The notes beneath the pieces are model-generated. The model was given only the letters and a program-made list of their open reading frames with translations, searched no databases and was not told the origin of the DNA. From Saprospiraceae bacterium (GTDB taxonomy: Bacteria; Bacteroidota; Bacteroidia; Chitinophagales; Saprospiraceae): a DNA stretch of 64,000 bases. This document shows, in pieces, positions 41,988 to 50,966 of this stretch; within the stretch, counting starts at the first letter, position 1; each line of letters begins with the position of its first letter. Both the position numbers and the translations under genes were made by a program. The DNA lies in assembly GCA_022448945.1 (NCBI GenBank), contig JAKVCV010000013.1, positions 121,455-185,454 on the forward strand, written 5' to 3'.

Positions 41988-43151
41988 ATGAAATCATATT
42001 ATTTTAATGAGGAACATGATATGTTCAGGCAATCTTTAAAGGATTTTCTAAATAAAGAAGCCATTCCAAATATTACGCAATGGGAACAAGATCGTAGAAT
42101 ACCAAAAGCCTTTTGGAAGAAATTTGGAGACATGGGGTATTTTGGGATCAATTTTCCAGAAAAATATGGTGGCCTTGATTTGGGTTTTTTCTATTCCGTT
42201 GTGTTAATCGAAGAAATTTCTAAATGTTTTTCTGGTGGTTTTGCAATCTTACCCATGGTACAGTCTTATATGTCTACTCCTTATATTCTTAATCATGGTT
42301 CAGAAGCGCTTAAAGAAAAGTATCTTCCAGGTGCTATAGCAGGAGAGAAGATTTGTTCTATTGCCATATCAGAACCTGGTGCTGGCTCCGATGCCATGAA
42401 TATCCAAACTAAAGCCATTAAAAATGGAGATCATTATATAGTTAATGGTAGCAAAACTTTTATAACCAATGCTTTTTATGGCGATTTTATGGTAGCAGTT
42501 GTAAAAACAGACCCTGAAGCTGGAGTGAATGGCATTAGTTTATTAGTCATTGATAATAAATCAGAAGGTGTATCAATGAGGAAGTTAAATAAACTTGGAT
42601 GGCATTCTTCAGATACTGCTGAGATAAATTTTGATGATGTTGAAGTGCCAAAGGAAAATTTAGTTGGTGATGAAGGGATGGGCTTTTATTATTTAATGGG
42701 AGGATTACAACTAGAAAGATTAGTTGCTGCTGTTGGTGGTTTTGCAGGCTGTGAGTCTGCACTAAGATACTCGTTACAATATATGTCTGAACGTAAGGCA
42801 TTTGGTCGTCCAATAAATAAGTTTCAGGTTTTAAGGCATAGAGTAGCTCAGATGGCATCTGAAATTGAAGCGCATAAATACTTTACTTATCATTGTTGCA
42901 AATTGCATAATGATGGTGAATATGCTGTAAAAGAATGTTCTATGGCCAAGTTATTAGGCACAGAAATGGCTAACAAAGTTGCTACAGAATGTCTTCAGTT
43001 TTTTGGTGGATACGGGTATATGGAAGATTACAAGATGGCTCGTTTTTTCAGAGATTCTCGTATTGGAACAATTGGGGGTGGAACTTCTGAAGTTATGAGA
43101 GAAATTATTGCTAAGATGATCATCGATGGGCAGGAATATGAAGAAGCGTAA
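41988..43151 (+). CDS. Acyl-CoA dehydrogenase (copy 2)
   Basis: 'IAISEPGAGSDAMNIQTKA', 'NGSKTFITNA', 'MSERKAFGRPINKFQVLRHRVA', 'QFFGGYGYMEDYKMARFFRDSRIGTIGGGTSEVM'. Confidence 0.95.
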   Translation: MKSYYFNEEHDMFRQSLKDFLNKEAIPNITQWEQDRRIPKAFWKKFGDMGYFGINFPEKYGGLDLGFFYSVVLIEEISKCFSGGFAILPMVQSYMSTPYILNHGSEALKEKYLPGAIAGEKICSIAISEPGAGSDAMNIQTKAIKNGDHYIVNGSKTFITNAFYGDFMVAVVKTDPEAGVNGISLLVIDNKSEGVSMRKLNKLGWHSSDTAEINFDDVEVPKENLVGDEGMGFYYLMGGLQLERLVAAVGGFAGCESALRYSLQYMSERKAFGRPINKFQVLRHRVAQMASEIEAHKYFTYHCCKLHNDGEYAVKECSMAKLLGTEMANKVATECLQFFGGYGYMEDYKMARFFRDSRIGTIGGGTSEVMREIIAKMIIDGQEYEEA

Positions 43152-43300
43152 AATTAATATAATTATATCTTTTCTATCCATACTTCAAGGAGTAGAGACT
43201 TTTACTATTATTATCTTTTCAGTTCTTAATTTTTTAATGTATTTTTAAATGTACTAATTGTAATAATTAATCATGTTAATGTTTCTAAATCAGTATTTAT

Positions 43301-43741
43301 ATGGAATTGGAAGATATTAAAGAAAAAAATTATATAGAAAGCTTTGAAGTAAAAACCATTAAAGGCGAAACCATTAAATTTGGTGATGGTAGTAATAAAC
43401 CTACTTTGTTGGTCTTGTTTACTACTTGGTGTTCATCCTGTATGGAAGCAGCGCCAGCTATAAGTAATAAGTTTTCTCATTTAAAAGGACAAATAAATCT
43501 TGTCGGTATAGGTAGGGAGCACAATGCTGAAGAATTAAAAAAATGGGCTGATGTGGCTGGTCTACATTATGATTTGATAGAGGATCCTGAACGTGAATTA
43601 TTTAATAGATTTGCAGAATTTCATGTGCCTAGAATTTATTTGATAGCCACTGACGGTTATGTTACATATCAGGATGTAAACTGGCATCCATTTATGCTGG
43701 AGGATATGGAAGAAGCTGTTAATGATATACTTACAAAATAA
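43301..43741 (+). CDS. Thioredoxin-fold (TlpA/ResA-like) protein without obvious signal peptide
   Basis: 'LLVLFTTWCSSCMEAAPAI' CxxC motif; 'VPRIYLIATDGYV'. Confidence 0.82.
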   Translation: MELEDIKEKNYIESFEVKTIKGETIKFGDGSNKPTLLVLFTTWCSSCMEAAPAISNKFSHLKGQINLVGIGREHNAEELKKWADVAGLHYDLIEDPERELFNRFAEFHVPRIYLIATDGYVTYQDVNWHPFMLEDMEEAVNDILTK

Positions 43742-43747
43742 ATATAA

Positions 43748-43776
43748 CCACTTCAACTCCGAAGTGGCTTTTTTTT
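43748..43776 (+). terminator. Rho-independent terminator
   Basis: CCACTTC-aactcc-GAAGTGG-CTTTTTTTTT. Confidence 0.85.
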
Positions 43777-44107
43777 GTTTTTTATACAATGGTGATTACT
43801 TTGATACTATTTAATATTCTGTAAATTGAAAATAATTTGTTGATATTCTTTTTATAAGAATTAATGATAGCTAATAAATCTTACGTTTGATATGCTATTT
43901 GTAGCTTTGCTGTTGTCTTGATAATTATATATTATGAATTACACCTACCTTAAATTTATTAAAAAACACCAACAAAAAAGACTTTAAATTACGTTTAGAA
44001 ATAGTAGGGGAATGATATTACAAATTTATTAACTAATACATAGTCATTATAAAGTGTTTTTTATTTGATAGAACTTCAACATATCCTAAAATCAAAAGAC
44101 AGGAAAT

Positions 44108-47100
44108 ATAAAAAAGCGATCAAATATATTTTGTTGGATTTACATACTTTTATGTTTGCAATTCAACAATATTCTGGCACAAAGTGACAGCAGTCAGACA
44201 AAGACTCCTCTTAGTAATTGGAGGTCTATCTCATTTGTATCTACTTCTGATACTATAACACTTGATACTCACGTTGTTTTTTCTAATTCAGTACAATTAA
44301 GAAATTCAAAAGCAGTTGTGCCGGATTCTTGTTATAAAGTAGAAGGTAATTTACTTGTTTTTTTGAAACCTCAGCGAGATAGTTCTTATCAAGTTACTTA
44401 TCGTGTTTTTCCCTATCCAATAAACAAAAAAAGACAGCATAAGGATATTAATTTAATAGGAAGTTCCCTACAACATGATGGATTGATAGGTAGCGCCTAC
44501 ACCTACAATCCATTTATACTTGGTGGTGAAGCTTTTAATTTTAATGACTTGGACTACAGTGGCGTTTTTGCAAGAGGTATTTCATTGGGGAACAGTCAGG
44601 ATTTAATTCTTAATTCTAATTTTAACTTACAGGCATCTGGTAAGTTGGGTGATATTGAAATCTTAGCTGCTATTAGTGATAATAATGTGCCCTTACAACC
44701 AGATGGGAATACACAGCAGTTGCAGGATTTTGATCGAATTTTTGTCCAATTTAAATATAAAAAACAGAGTCTTATTGCTGGAGATTATAATATTAAAAGA
44801 CCCAAAGGAAGTTATTTCATGAATTACTATAGACGTTTACAAGGGGGGCAATTATTTACTGATTTGAAAGCAGGTAAAAAAGGACGTCTTAAAACAGATG
44901 CTAGTTTTGCAGTTTCAAGGGGTAAGTTTGCAAGAAATGTATTTATGGGGCAAGAAGGAAATCAAGGACCTTATAGACTTACTGGTGCTAGTGGAGAACA
45001 GTTTATTATTATTATTGCTGGTACAGAAAGAGTATTTATTGATGGTATATTATTAACGCGTGGTACAGACAATGATTATGTTATTGATTATAATCTTGGA
45101 GAGCTTACGTTTACCCCTAACCAATTAATAACTAAAGATAAAAGGATACAGGTTGAATTTAGTTATTCTGATCTAACCTTCCTAAGAACACTTGCTACAG
45201 CCAATATGTCTTATGAAACTCAAAAAACTAATATAAGGTTTAATTTTTATTCAGAACAGGATGCAAAAGGTCAAACATTGACCGAATCACTTTCTGATTC
45301 TGCTAAAGCTGTATTACAACGTGTAGGGGATAATATCGATCAAGCTTTTGTTTCTGGTTTAAGTATACCTGACCCCAATAGCCAAGGAGTAGGTGCTATT
45401 TTTTATATGCTTACTGATACAACTGTAAATGGTATTTATTACGATAGTGTTCTGGTGTTTTCTAATGATCCAGACTCAGCTATTTATAGTGCTAAATTTG
45501 CTTCGGTAGCAAATGGTGGAAATTATATTAGAAATCAGGGTTCTGCAAATGGTGTTGTATATCAGTGGGTTGCTCCTGATCCTATTACTGGCTCACCAAT
45601 GGGGACACATGACCCTATACAATTGTTAGTTACGCCAAAGCAACGACAGTTGTTTAATTTAGGTATGGATTATAGCATTGGCAAAACAGGGAAAATCTCC
45701 GCAGATATTGCTTTGAGTAATGTTGATCAAAATACTTTTTCAGAAATTGGTAATGATGATAATCAAGGTGTTGCAGGACGATTGTCCTATAGGCAATCAA
45801 TCCCTTTGTATTTTGGTAAAAAGTTTAAGATTGACAGTTTGTCTGGCACTGGAAATAATAATGATAGTGTTAAGAGTCTTGCAAATAATTATTTTGATAT
45901 TCAAATGCATTATGAGTATTTGATGAAAGAATTTGAGTTTGTAGAACCCTATCGTCCAAGGGAATTTGCACGCGATTGGAATATCAATTTACCAGAACCT
46001 ACTCAAGAACATTTATATAAAGCATTAATTAGACTGAGAGGCACAAAATGGGGTAGGATCTCATATGAGTTTAGTGGCTTAAATAAAGAAGAGAAATATA
46101 GTGGATATAAGCACAATCTTAGTATGAATACGAATTATAAGGGAATGAAATTAATTGCTAATGGTAGTTTATTACAGAGTAATACGGAAGCTGAAAAGAG
46201 CATATTTATTCGTCCTAAAGTTGATTTATCATATACTTTTAAAAAATTATTGAATTGGAAAATAGGGGCTTTTGCAGAAATGGAACAAAACCAAAGAATA
46301 GATATCAGTTCAGATACATTAATGGCTGGTAGTTTTTTCTATAATTTTTTTAAAGTATATTCTGATTTACCTGCTTCTAAAAATCTAAATTTACATATTC
46401 ATTATCTTCATCGTTATGATTATACTCCTACAAGTGAAAGGTTTATGGTTAACTCGATTGCTGATGATTTAAACCTTGCTGGTGAGTGGATCCCTTCCAA
46501 AGCTTCCAGACTTATATGGAACTTAAATTACCGTAGTCTTTATATTAAGGATAGCACCCTTACTAATGAAGAACCAAAGCAGACATATCTTGGGCGTCTT
46601 GAATATATTCTTAATGTTAAAAAGGGTTTTATTCGTTCCAACACAATTTATCAATTGGGATCTGGTCAGCAACAAAAAATTGAGTATAATTTTGTAAAAG
46701 TAGACCAGGGGCAAGGTAGTTATATATGGGTAGACAGAAATGGTGATGAATCCGAACAGACTAATGAATTTGAATTGTCTAATTTTCAGGATCAGGCTGA
46801 TTATATTCGTGTAACACTACTAACAGGTCAATTCATACGAACCAATAATGCCCTTTTTAGCCAAAGCCTTACGATTAGACCAAAAATTCTCATCAGAAAC
46901 AGTAAAAAAAGAGATAAAAATAAAAAGCTTCCTATAGGACTAGATATTCTAGAACGTATTTCTACACGTAGTATTTTTAAGATCGATAGAAAAACGTATG
47001 ATGGAGCAGCGGGGGTGGTTGCTTTTAATCCTTTTCAGTTGGAAGTTAACGATACGGCTTTGGTATCTGTAAGTTCTAATCTTCAAAACAATATATATTT

Positions 47101-47761
47101 TAACAGAACTGGGATTTATAGTCTTGAATTTGCTCAAAGAGATAGCAAAAATAAAACACTTTTAAGCACAGGGTTTGAGACTAGGAACTTCACAGAATAC
47201 ATGTTAAGACAACGCTTGAATATAAAACCCGGATCAATAACAAATGGAAAGAAACCTACTCTAGCAATGCGAAATATAAGGTTGCAAGCTTTATTGACAG
47301 GAGCATTAGGATTTCAAGGAAATCAATCTGAATTTTTTCCATCAAGAGATTTTAATGTTGAATTTTATCGTTTGGAACCACAGTTTTCTTTTCTCTATAA
47401 AAAGTTTTTGAGGGTTATACTTAAATATAAATTTGATTATAAGGAAAATCAAATAGGTAATCGCGAGCTATTAAGAAGTCATGATGTAACAACGGAAATT
47501 ACTTATAATAAAACTTCTAAGACGAATATTAGAGCTAGTTTTTCAATTGTTCAAATGGAATATAATGGTGATCCTACTTCACCAGTTGGATATACTATGA
47601 CTCAAGGCTTACAATCTGGTAGTAATTATTTGTGGAAAATAGGAATTTCTCAAGCATTATCATCCAGTATACAGATGACAATAAGCTATGAAGGCCGCAA
47701 GACGGGCGATGATTCACCAATTATTCATGTAGGTCGCGCAGAAATCCGGGCTAACTTTTAG
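44108..47761 (+). CDS. Large putative outer-membrane beta-barrel/surface protein, uncharacterised
   Basis: The ORF extends upstream of the called TTG (44156) in frame; signal peptide '(I/M)KKRSNIFCWIYILLCLQFNNILAQ' from the ATA at 44108. Body: 'GGEAFNFNDLDYSGVFARGISLGNSQDLILNSNFNLQASGKLGDIEILAAISDNNVPLQPDGNTQQLQDFDRIFVQF'. Confidence 0.75.
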   Translation: MKKRSNIFCWIYILLCLQFNNILAQSDSSQTKTPLSNWRSISFVSTSDTITLDTHVVFSNSVQLRNSKAVVPDSCYKVEGNLLVFLKPQRDSSYQVTYRVFPYPINKKRQHKDINLIGSSLQHDGLIGSAYTYNPFILGGEAFNFNDLDYSGVFARGISLGNSQDLILNSNFNLQASGKLGDIEILAAISDNNVPLQPDGNTQQLQDFDRIFVQFKYKKQSLIAGDYNIKRPKGSYFMNYYRRLQGGQLFTDLKAGKKGRLKTDASFAVSRGKFARNVFMGQEGNQGPYRLTGASGEQFIIIIAGTERVFIDGILLTRGTDNDYVIDYNLGELTFTPNQLITKDKRIQVEFSYSDLTFLRTLATANMSYETQKTNIRFNFYSEQDAKGQTLTESLSDSAKAVLQRVGDNIDQAFVSGLSIPDPNSQGVGAIFYMLTDTTVNGIYYDSVLVFSNDPDSAIYSAKFASVANGGNYIRNQGSANGVVYQWVAPDPITGSPMGTHDPIQLLVTPKQRQLFNLGMDYSIGKTGKISADIALSNVDQNTFSEIGNDDNQGVAGRLSYRQSIPLYFGKKFKIDSLSGTGNNNDSVKSLANNYFDIQMHYEYLMKEFEFVEPYRPREFARDWNINLPEPTQEHLYKALIRLRGTKWGRISYEFSGLNKEEKYSGYKHNLSMNTNYKGMKLIANGSLLQSNTEAEKSIFIRPKVDLSYTFKKLLNWKIGAFAEMEQNQRIDISSDTLMAGSFFYNFFKVYSDLPASKNLNLHIHYLHRYDYTPTSERFMVNSIADDLNLAGEWIPSKASRLIWNLNYRSLYIKDSTLTNEEPKQTYLGRLEYILNVKKGFIRSNTIYQLGSGQQQKIEYNFVKVDQGQGSYIWVDRNGDESEQTNEFELSNFQDQADYIRVTLLTGQFIRTNNALFSQSLTIRPKILIRNSKKRDKNKKLPIGLDILERISTRSIFKIDRKTYDGAAGVVAFNPFQLEVNDTALVSVSSNLQNNIYFNRTGIYSLEFAQRDSKNKTLLSTGFETRNFTEYMLRQRLNIKPGSITNGKKPTLAMRNIRLQALLTGALGFQGNQSEFFPSRDFNVEFYRLEPQFSFLYKKFLRVILKYKFDYKENQIGNRELLRSHDVTTEITYNKTSKTNIRASFSIVQMEYNGDPTSPVGYTMTQGLQSGSNYLWKIGISQALSSSIQMTISYEGRKTGDDSPIIHVGRAEIRANF

Positions 47762-47802
47762 TAAGGAGGGCTTAAATTTTAGCTTTTTTAAGTACTAATT
47801 TA

Positions 47803-48891
47803 TTACTCTTCGAGTTCTTTAAAAGCTCTGTATAGGTCCGACCATTCTTTTCTTTCTTTAACAATTGTTTCAAGATATTCTTTCCATACTTCATAATCTT
47901 GGATAGGGTCTTTGATGATTGCACCAATAACTCCTGCTGCTAGATCTCTAGCCTTTATAGCGCCATCTCCGAAGTGTGCAGCCAATGCCTGTCCACTGTT
48001 AATCACTGATATTGCTTCGGCAGTACTTAATGTTGCAGACGGAATTTTTAGTTTAATTTTTCCATCAAATGTCTTTCCCGTTCTTAATTCTCTGAACATC
48101 GTTACTAGTCGCTGTATCTCTTTTTGGGGAGCTAATTTTGCTGGAATTTCTAGTGCTTTGCCGAGCTGATCTACTCGGGTTTTTACAATTTTTACTTCTT
48201 CTTGTAAAGAATTTGGAAGGGGTAATACTATCGTATTAAATCTTCGTTTTAGTGCACTTGAGAGATCATTAATACCTTTATCCCTGTCATTTGCAGTAGC
48301 GATCACATTAAACCCTTTTTTAGCTTGTATCTCTGTATTAAGTTCGGGTACAGGTAATGTTTTTTCTGATAAAATAGTAATTAATGCATCTTGTACATCA
48401 GAAGGTATTCTTGTTAATTCTTCAACACGAGCAATTTTACCCTTTTCCATAGCTACCATAATTGGCGAGGCAACTAAAGCTTCTTCTGAAGGTCCTTTAG
48501 CTAATAGACTTGCATAATTCCAACTGTATCTTAATGTATCTTCACTAATACCTGCTGTTCCCTGAACCAATAAGGTAGAATTTCCTGAAATTGCTGCTGA
48601 GAGATGTTCGCTAACCCAGGTTTTCGCTGTTCCTGGTACACCCATGAGTAGTAAAGCACGATCAGTTACCAAGGTTGCTACTGCTACTTCAATAAGTCGT
48701 TTGTTGCCAAAATATTTAGGGCTGATAACTGTACCATCCTCCAGTTCTCCACCCATAATATAAGTTACTACAGACCAAGGTGAAAGATTCCAGTTTATAG
48801 GTTTTTGGTAATTGTCTAGTTTAGCTATAGCTTTGAGTTCTTTAGCATATTCTACTTCAGCGTGTTGTTTTAAGAGGTTTTTTTTAGACAT
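47803..48891 (-). CDS. MoxR-family AAA+ ATPase, YehL-like
   Basis: 'GVPGTAKTWVSEHLSAAISGNSTLLVQGTAG', 'ARVEELTRIPSDVQDALITILSEKTLPVPEL', 'FNVIATANDRDKGINDLSSALKRRFNTIVLPLP'. Confidence 0.92.
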   Translation of the reverse strand: MSKKNLLKQHAEVEYAKELKAIAKLDNYQKPINWNLSPWSVVTYIMGGELEDGTVISPKYFGNKRLIEVAVATLVTDRALLLMGVPGTAKTWVSEHLSAAISGNSTLLVQGTAGISEDTLRYSWNYASLLAKGPSEEALVASPIMVAMEKGKIARVEELTRIPSDVQDALITILSEKTLPVPELNTEIQAKKGFNVIATANDRDKGINDLSSALKRRFNTIVLPLPNSLQEEVKIVKTRVDQLGKALEIPAKLAPQKEIQRLVTMFRELRTGKTFDGKIKLKIPSATLSTAEAISVINSGQALAAHFGDGAIKARDLAAGVIGAIIKDPIQDYEVWKEYLETIVKERKEWSDLYRAFKELEE

Positions 48892-48952
48892 GTTATGTTG
48901 GAATATAGATTATTATGAAAAGAACTAAGGTATAATTAATATAGTCATAATA

Positions 48953-50656
48953 TTAACCTTTAATCATTTCCAGCCAATATGGATAGCCACCGATTTCAAT
49001 TTTTATGATATAAACATCTGGAGGATATTTTTTAAGATCAGGGATTTTCATTTCTATAATCTCATTACCCTTAGTATGACCTTCATGGTAATATTTTTCC
49101 TGAAATGTTTTGTCAAATATAGTCATTGTTATAGATGTCGGGTAACGTTGCTCTACAAAAAGATGTAATTGTTTATCAATGACTTTAGGTGCGAAGTACA
49201 TTTGTCCCCGATGGTCAATAATGATACTGGATTCTAGCAATGCCATGTAGGCAAAAAAGAAATTAGGAATGCCAAAACCCAGTGATGAATCAGGTTCAGA
49301 TGAAATACTACCACTAAGACGGATTGCATTTTTGATATCTTCACTTTTATGCGTTGGGAAAGCTTGTTTCAATGATGCAACCATACCAGCCATTACAGGG
49401 GAGGAAAAAGAGGTGCCATTCGTTCTAGTAATATCGTATCTTGTCATTGATGCTACAACGGTATGCCGTCCCTGGGCAGCAATATCGGGTTTTATTCTTC
49501 CGTCGGGTGTAGGCCCCCAGGAACTAAAACTTGCCCGTTTACCATTAGGACGTACAGCACCAACAGATAGCACACCTTTTGCATCTGCAGGTGCTCCGAT
49601 ATAATGCCAAGGACCATCTCCTTCATTACCTGCACTATTAACTATTAACAGGCCTTTTGATGCACCTATCTCGGCGCCTCTGCTACACATTGCAGTTTTG
49701 CCATCCATTTGATGATATTTATAAGACATAGTGGTGTCATTAAAGCCTGTATAGCCCAGAGAAGAATTAATGACTTCAACACCTAAACTGTCCGCATGTT
49801 CAACACCCGCAACCCAATTAAATTCTTCTGCTCTGAACTCTCCCTTTACATCCTCAGTTTTAAAAAGATAATATGAAGCATCAGGAGCAGTACCTACCAT
49901 AAGATGAGGCGCCTTTGCAGCCATACATGATAGTACATTACATCCATGACTACTACTTTCATATACAAAACGGTCACCTTGTACAAAATCATGTGTCCCA
50001 AGTAATCTATTCTCGTTAAACATACTGTCAAATACAGGCATTCTGTATACATTTAGAAAACCACCATCAAGTATAGCTACATGTACTCCTTTTCCTGTAT
50101 ATCCATAACTGTGCAGCACGTCACCACCCAACATTTTAATTTGATTATCAGCTTGTCCGTAATAGTCCTTTTCATGTTTTGAAAGATCAACTTTTGGACG
50201 TTTAGTATTCATTGATGGTTTAATAGCGTTTCTGTATTTTCCTAATGGTTTTACAGAGTTTACGAAGGGTAATGCTGCAATTTTTTTAAGAACTGTTGTA
50301 TCTGTTGTATGAACTGCTACCGCATTTAACCATTTCGATTTGGCATGAATTCCTGCACCTAAAGCTATTATTTGTTGTATATATTCAGGAGTGACAGGAA
50401 TGTCTAATATATCAATCTCAATTCCCATTAAATATCTACGTTCAATTGCCCTTGCAGACAAAAAGTCCTGGGGTCGGAATATACTGTATGGACTTTTATT
50501 TTTGTCCTTTAATTCTACACAATGTAGGCTATGATTATGATGTCTGTGATCATTTTTTTGGCCTGTTAAATTATTGTTTAAAAATAAAATAATGATAACT
50601 GTTAATGGAATTCTGTTGAGCATTGTAAAGAACAAATAAATAATCCGCGATCTCAT
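48953..50656 (-). CDS. S8 family (subtilisin-like) serine peptidase
   Basis: Triad motifs 'VAILDGGF', 'SSHGCNVLSCMAA', 'NGTSFSSPVMAGM'. Confidence 0.93.
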   Translation of the reverse strand: MRSRIIYLFFTMLNRIPLTVIIILFLNNNLTGQKNDHRHHNHSLHCVELKDKNKSPYSIFRPQDFLSARAIERRYLMGIEIDILDIPVTPEYIQQIIALGAGIHAKSKWLNAVAVHTTDTTVLKKIAALPFVNSVKPLGKYRNAIKPSMNTKRPKVDLSKHEKDYYGQADNQIKMLGGDVLHSYGYTGKGVHVAILDGGFLNVYRMPVFDSMFNENRLLGTHDFVQGDRFVYESSSHGCNVLSCMAAKAPHLMVGTAPDASYYLFKTEDVKGEFRAEEFNWVAGVEHADSLGVEVINSSLGYTGFNDTTMSYKYHQMDGKTAMCSRGAEIGASKGLLIVNSAGNEGDGPWHYIGAPADAKGVLSVGAVRPNGKRASFSSWGPTPDGRIKPDIAAQGRHTVVASMTRYDITRTNGTSFSSPVMAGMVASLKQAFPTHKSEDIKNAIRLSGSISSEPDSSLGFGIPNFFFAYMALLESSIIIDHRGQMYFAPKVIDKQLHLFVEQRYPTSITMTIFDKTFQEKYYHEGHTKGNEIIEMKIPDLKKYPPDVYIIKIEIGGYPYWLEMIKG

Positions 50657-50966
50657 TAAATGAATTTAAAAGGAAAATGTTTAGTAATTATTGAGTTTTG
50701 GTATGCAATTCAGAAAACAAATGCTAAAGTAATAATTATTATAACTAAACATGAATAGCTTTAAAATAAATAGCTGTTTATAACAAAAAATTAATTGTTT
50801 GCTTTTGCAGTAATAAATAGCGAAAATTGTTTATTTACTATCGTAAAAACAGCAGATTATTTTTTCAATAAAGATATGACGAAATAATAAATATAATGGG
50901 AGGTTGGTAAATTAATATAAATTAGCTAGATTAGGTTTCAATAACCCAACCCCACAAAAATATTTT

